Positions 6,122-8,520 of a DNA stretch of 8,520 nucleotides are shown here, in pieces (positions within the stretch are counted from its first letter, which is position 1; the number at the start of each line of letters is the position of its first letter). The translations under genes and the position numbers were made by a program. The notes under the pieces were generated by a model. It was not told where the DNA came from. It did no database searches and worked only from the letters and a program-made list of their open reading frames with translations. Location: the NCBI GenBank assembly GCA_903883985.1, contig CAISDD010000237.1:1-8520 (forward strand). Direction: 5' to 3'. Source of the stretch: an uncultured Pseudomonadota bacterium (lineage in GTDB: Bacteria; Pseudomonadota; Gammaproteobacteria; Burkholderiales; Thiobacillaceae).

Positions 6122-8005
6122 CTACTTGGACCACTCGCAGGAAAGCGATTCGGCCTGCTTCAGCACCAGTTCTACGGCACCAGCCTGGCTGTCCGGCGGG
6201 TATTTCCACTTCTGCAAGCAGCGCCGTACCAAAATCCGCAGCCGCGCCCGCACGCTCTCACGTACCTGCCAATCGACCGTGGTGCTCGCCCTGAGCTTTT
6301 CCGTGATTTCGACGGCAATCTTCTTCAGAATTTCGTCGCCCAGTTCGCGGACCGCGCTTTCGTTATTGGCCAGGGCATCGTAAAAGGCGATCTCGTCGTG
6401 CCCTAAGCCTAGTGCCGCCTCGCGTTCCAGTACAGCCTGAAACTCCTTGGCCATCTGGATCAACTCTTCGATGACCTGGGCGGTTTCGATCGCTCGGTTG
6501 TGATACTGGCGCAGCGTCTCCAACAGGCGGTCACCGTACTTTTTCTCCTGCACCACGTTGTTGCGTGCCCGTGCCTTGATCTCGTCGCGCAGCAGTTTTT
6601 CCAGCAACTCCACGGCCAGATTGCGGCTTTCCATCTGGCGCACGTCTTCCAGGAACTCGTCTGAGAGCAAGCCGATGTTGGGCTTGTCCAGGCCAGCCAA
6701 CGCGAAGATGTCGGCCACGCCGTCGGCTACGATGGCGTTGTCCAGGATCTGCTTCAACGCGCTGTTCTTCTCCTCGGTCGAGCGCTTCTTGTCCACCGTG
6801 GTGAACTTGGTAATAGCCGCCTTGATGGCCGCGAAGAACGCGATTTCGCGGCGTAAGCAGGCTGTCTCATCCAACGTGCCACACAGCGAGTAGGCTTTTG
6901 CCACTGCCACCATGGTGTCGTGGAAACGCGGCTTACCATCCTTCAGACCCAGCAGATGGTTGGCTGCCGGCACCAGCAGCGCGGCAGCCTTGGTCTCGAA
7001 CCCGCTGTAATCGCAGCCATGCATCATGCCGCGCACGATGTCCATCTTCTCCAGCAACACGGCCAAGGCCTCGGCGGCGTTGTGGGTCGGGTCGCCCTTG
7101 CCTTTGGCCTCGGTGTAGGTCTTGAGTGCGGCCTTCAGTTCGTTGGCGATGCCGATGTAGTCCACCACCAGGCCACCAGGCTTGTTCTTGAACACCCGGT
7201 TGACCCGGGCAATGGCTTGCATCAGGTTGTGGCCCTTCATGGGTTTGTCGACGTACATCGTGTGGCAGCAGGGCGCATCAAAGCCGGTCAGCCACATGTC
7301 GCGCACGATCACCAGTTTCAACGGGTCCTTGGCGTCCTTGAAGCGCTTTTCCAGACGCTTCTTCACCTGCTTGTTGTACGGGTGGGGTTGCAGCAGTTCC
7401 TTGTCGGCAGCAAAGCCGGTCATCACCACCTTGATGCTGCCCTTTTCCGGGTCTTCATCGTGCCAGTCCGGTCGCAAGGTAACGATGGCGTAGTACAGAT
7501 GCGCACAGATGTCGCGGCTCATGGCCACGATCATGGCTTTGCCCTCCAGCACGGCCGTGCGGGTCTCGAAATGCTCAACCAGATCCTTGGCTACTTGCGC
7601 CAGACGCGGCGCAGCACCCACCAGCTTTACCAGTGCGGCCCACTCGCTTTTTGTCTTCTCGCGGCTGGCGATGTCCTCTTCATCTTCCACCACCTCGTCG
7701 ACTCGTTCGTTGAGCGCGTCAATTTCCGCCTGGTTTACATCCAGCTTGGCCAGACGGCTCTCGTAGAAGATGGGCACGGTTGCGCCATCGTCCACCGCAT
7801 CCTGGATGTCATAGATGCTGACGTAATCGCCAAACACGGCGCGTGTGTCCTTGTCCTCCAGCGCGATCGGCGTGCCGGTGAAGCCGATGAAGGTGGCATT
7901 CTTCAGGGCGTCGCGCAGGTGCTTGGCGTAACCGAACACAAATTTCCCGGCCTTCTCGTCAAAGCGCCCCTTCATGCCGTATTGGCTGCGATGCGCTTCA
8001 TCCGA
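6122..8005 (-). pseudogene. hsdR: type I restriction subunit HsdR, 5'-truncated at the DEAH box
   Basis: The C-terminal 627 residues of a type I restriction-modification motor subunit, which translocates DNA using ATP. The reading begins with SDEAHRSQYG, helicase motif II. GFTGTP (motif III) follows about 40 residues later, MWLTGFDAP near 237-245 and QAIARVNR (motif VI) near 263-270, then the long helical C-terminal region that docks on HsdM/HsdS. A full HsdR has roughly 1000 or more residues. The N-terminal PD-(D/E)XK nuclease domain and helicase motif I (Walker A) are absent, so neither cleavage nor translocation is possible. In-frame, an upstream TAA lies at 8033-8035 with only unrelated codons between. 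The remaining frame has no stops or frameshifts, which suggests a recent truncation. A Met at 7975 could start a 617-residue fragment, but no ribosome site supports it. hsdM is not in the window. Confidence 0.9.
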
Positions 8006-8162
8006 AGGTCTGCATTGTGTAGTAGCAAAAAGTTAGCGGCGCGACTAACGGACGAACGTAGTAGGTCGTATCAATTGGAAAAAATGGTTCATCTTCCCAG
8101 TACAGGCTTCCTACTGTTCCTTTGCGGCCGACAATAATTGAGCCATGTGGAACCAGTGGTGT
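7998..8162 (-). pseudogene. hsdS: internal fragment of type I specificity subunit HsdS
   Basis: In a frame different from hsdR, 54 codons read TPLVPHGSIIVGRKGTVGSL, then YWEDEPFFPIDTTYYVRP, then a tail ending CYYTMQTFG, and stop at TGA 7998-8000. This is a highly recognisable target-recognition-domain stretch of HsdS, the subunit that chooses the methylation and cleavage site. A whole HsdS has about 400 residues with two such domains, so only a small internal piece survives. It has no start codon of its own and is interrupted on both sides: it meets hsdR at the DEAH box and a helix-turn-helix reading at about 8163. The stop arises because the frame runs into hsdR sequence at GGATGAAGC. The fragment is short and too brief to give an open frame of note, so ordinary gene calling would miss it. 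Confidence 0.85.
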
Positions 8163-8164
8163 GT

Positions 8165-8266
8165 TTCTATCGTGCGCAACGATTTGCCTATGCTGTCGGC
8201 CAACTCGGGCAGTGTGATGGCGGGGTTTTGGCGAATCAGCCCCAGTATTTGTTGATCAACCTTGTC
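8165..8266 (-). pseudogene. helix-turn-helix fragment of a larger protein
   Basis: Thirty-four codons read DKVDQQILGLIRQNPAITLP then ELADSIGKSLRTIE. The pattern, a helix with I-L-x-L-I, a turn and then the recognition helix IGKSLRTIE, is that of winged helix-turn-helix domains at the C-terminus of AlbA_2/Schlafen-type ATP-binding proteins, which are often found next to hsdM and hsdS. The expected continuation (RTxER followed by a beta wing) is missing. After RTIE the frame turns into HsdS sequence read out of frame (THHWFHMAQLL) and stops at 8111-8113. The family assignment is from memory of the motif and the neighbourhood. It could instead be the end of an unrelated regulator. Confidence 0.45.
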
Positions 8267-8377
8267 CAACAGGCCTTCATATTCATAGGGCTGGATGTAG
8301 GGCAAAAACTGCTCTGGTCGACAACCGACCTGCGCAATGACTGCGCGGTGCAATGCAAGTTCGAGATGCGTTACCCG
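8267..8377 (-). pseudogene. unassigned protein fragment, possibly DUF4276-like
   Basis: Thirty-seven codons read RVTHLELALHRAVIAQVGCR and then PEQFLPYIQPYEYEGLL, in the same frame as the following helix-turn-helix piece. The FLPYIQPYEYEGLL run resembles the YIQxHEFEALLF signature of DUF4276 proteins, which are found in defence-type loci. The normal LLFSD continuation is lost and the helix-turn-helix piece begins there. The match is short and remembered rather than searched, so the family is uncertain. The frame also stays open through the palindrome region to the window edge, but that part reads as repeat, not protein. Confidence 0.25.
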
Positions 8378-8385
8378 CTGTTTAT

Positions 8386-8433
8386 CGTTCCCACGCTCCA
8401 GCGTGGGAACGCATCCCATGGCGCTCCAGCGCC
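8386..8433. repeat. double palindrome with shared GCTCCAGC core
   Basis: The first palindrome (8386-8411) has perfect 12-base arms, CGTTCCCACGCT and AGCGTGGGAACG, around CC. The second (8420-8433) is GGCGCT-CC-AGCGCC. Both centre on GCTCCAGC. Such GTTCCCACGCTCCAGCGTGGGAAC elements recur as dispersed extragenic palindromes in several gamma- and betaproteobacteria (general knowledge, not searched). This copy interrupts the remnant region upstream of hsdS/hsdR, and translation through it gives the low-information peptides typical of repeats. Confidence 0.85.
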
Positions 8434-8520
8434 CCGTAGTCTCGTTGCCTTGAAAGCCGTCGTGCTGGCGCAGATGCGTCCAGCTATCGAGGAGGAATTG
8501 CACCGCATCCGGGCGGGTAA
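8434..8520. other. window edge, nothing recognised
   Basis: The last 87 bases hold no gene I can name. A minus-strand frame runs open from 8520 into the palindrome, and a plus-strand frame also stays open, but neither shows a motif or a ribosome site within the window. Confidence 0.4.

Noticed and set aside
7950..7975. ATG at 7975 as a real start for a functional short HsdR
   Set aside because: Clear HsdR homology (DEAHRSQYG) continues upstream of it, and no ribosome site precedes it.
6920..8137. 405-codon plus-strand open frame across hsdR
   Set aside because: It is antisense to clear HsdR and HsdS sequence and has no motif of its own.
8434..8520. Plus-strand reading VLAQMRPAIEEELHRIRAG as the end of a gene
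   Set aside because: It is too short, and its upstream part reads through the double palindrome, so there is no support for coding.

Overview
The window comes from a GC-rich proteobacterial chromosome, most likely Beta- or Gammaproteobacteria. The grounds are a short-form (HisZ-dependent) HisG, an exosortase-type CAAX protease relative, a sigma-32-type heat-shock promoter on htpG and several REP-like palindromes. Species cannot be named from the sequence. Every supported gene lies on the minus strand, so transcription runs from the right edge to the left edge. No tRNA, rRNA, CRISPR array or transposase gene is visible.

Left part (1-2498): a compact cell-surface sugar cluster. In transcription order it holds a membrane CPBP/CAAX protease relative, galE (UDP-glucose 4-epimerase) and rfbB (dTDP-glucose 4,6-dehydratase, cut by the window edge). 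GalE and RfbB supply nucleotide sugars for polysaccharide. The protease type is one known from genomes with exosortase/PEP-CTERM sorting, which is often tied to exopolysaccharide.

Middle (2499-4147): hisG, preceded by two small genes of the DUF4160 and DUF2442 families. DUF2442 overlaps the hisG start by four bases (ATGA). A nested REP doublet (REPIN-like) lies between hisG and the sugar cluster. A 14-bp tandem duplication and a worn palindromic repeat lie upstream of the DUF4160 gene.

Right-centre (4148-6080): htpG (Hsp90) with a near-consensus sigma-32 promoter (CTTGAA, 14 nt, CCCCATCT). The promoter also fixes the start codon. A stem-loop follows the gene.

Right part (6122-8520): the remains of a type I restriction-modification island. 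hsdR is an open frame of 627 codons but begins exactly at its DEAH box, so the N-terminal nuclease half is gone. Directly upstream, in another frame, is a 54-residue piece of HsdS. Upstream of that is a helix-turn-helix fragment, perhaps a DUF4276-like fragment, and then a double palindrome. These pieces lie on one strand with no intact gene among them, which looks like serial deletion that collapsed a defence island. An assembly join is the main alternative. This scar is the most unusual part of the window.
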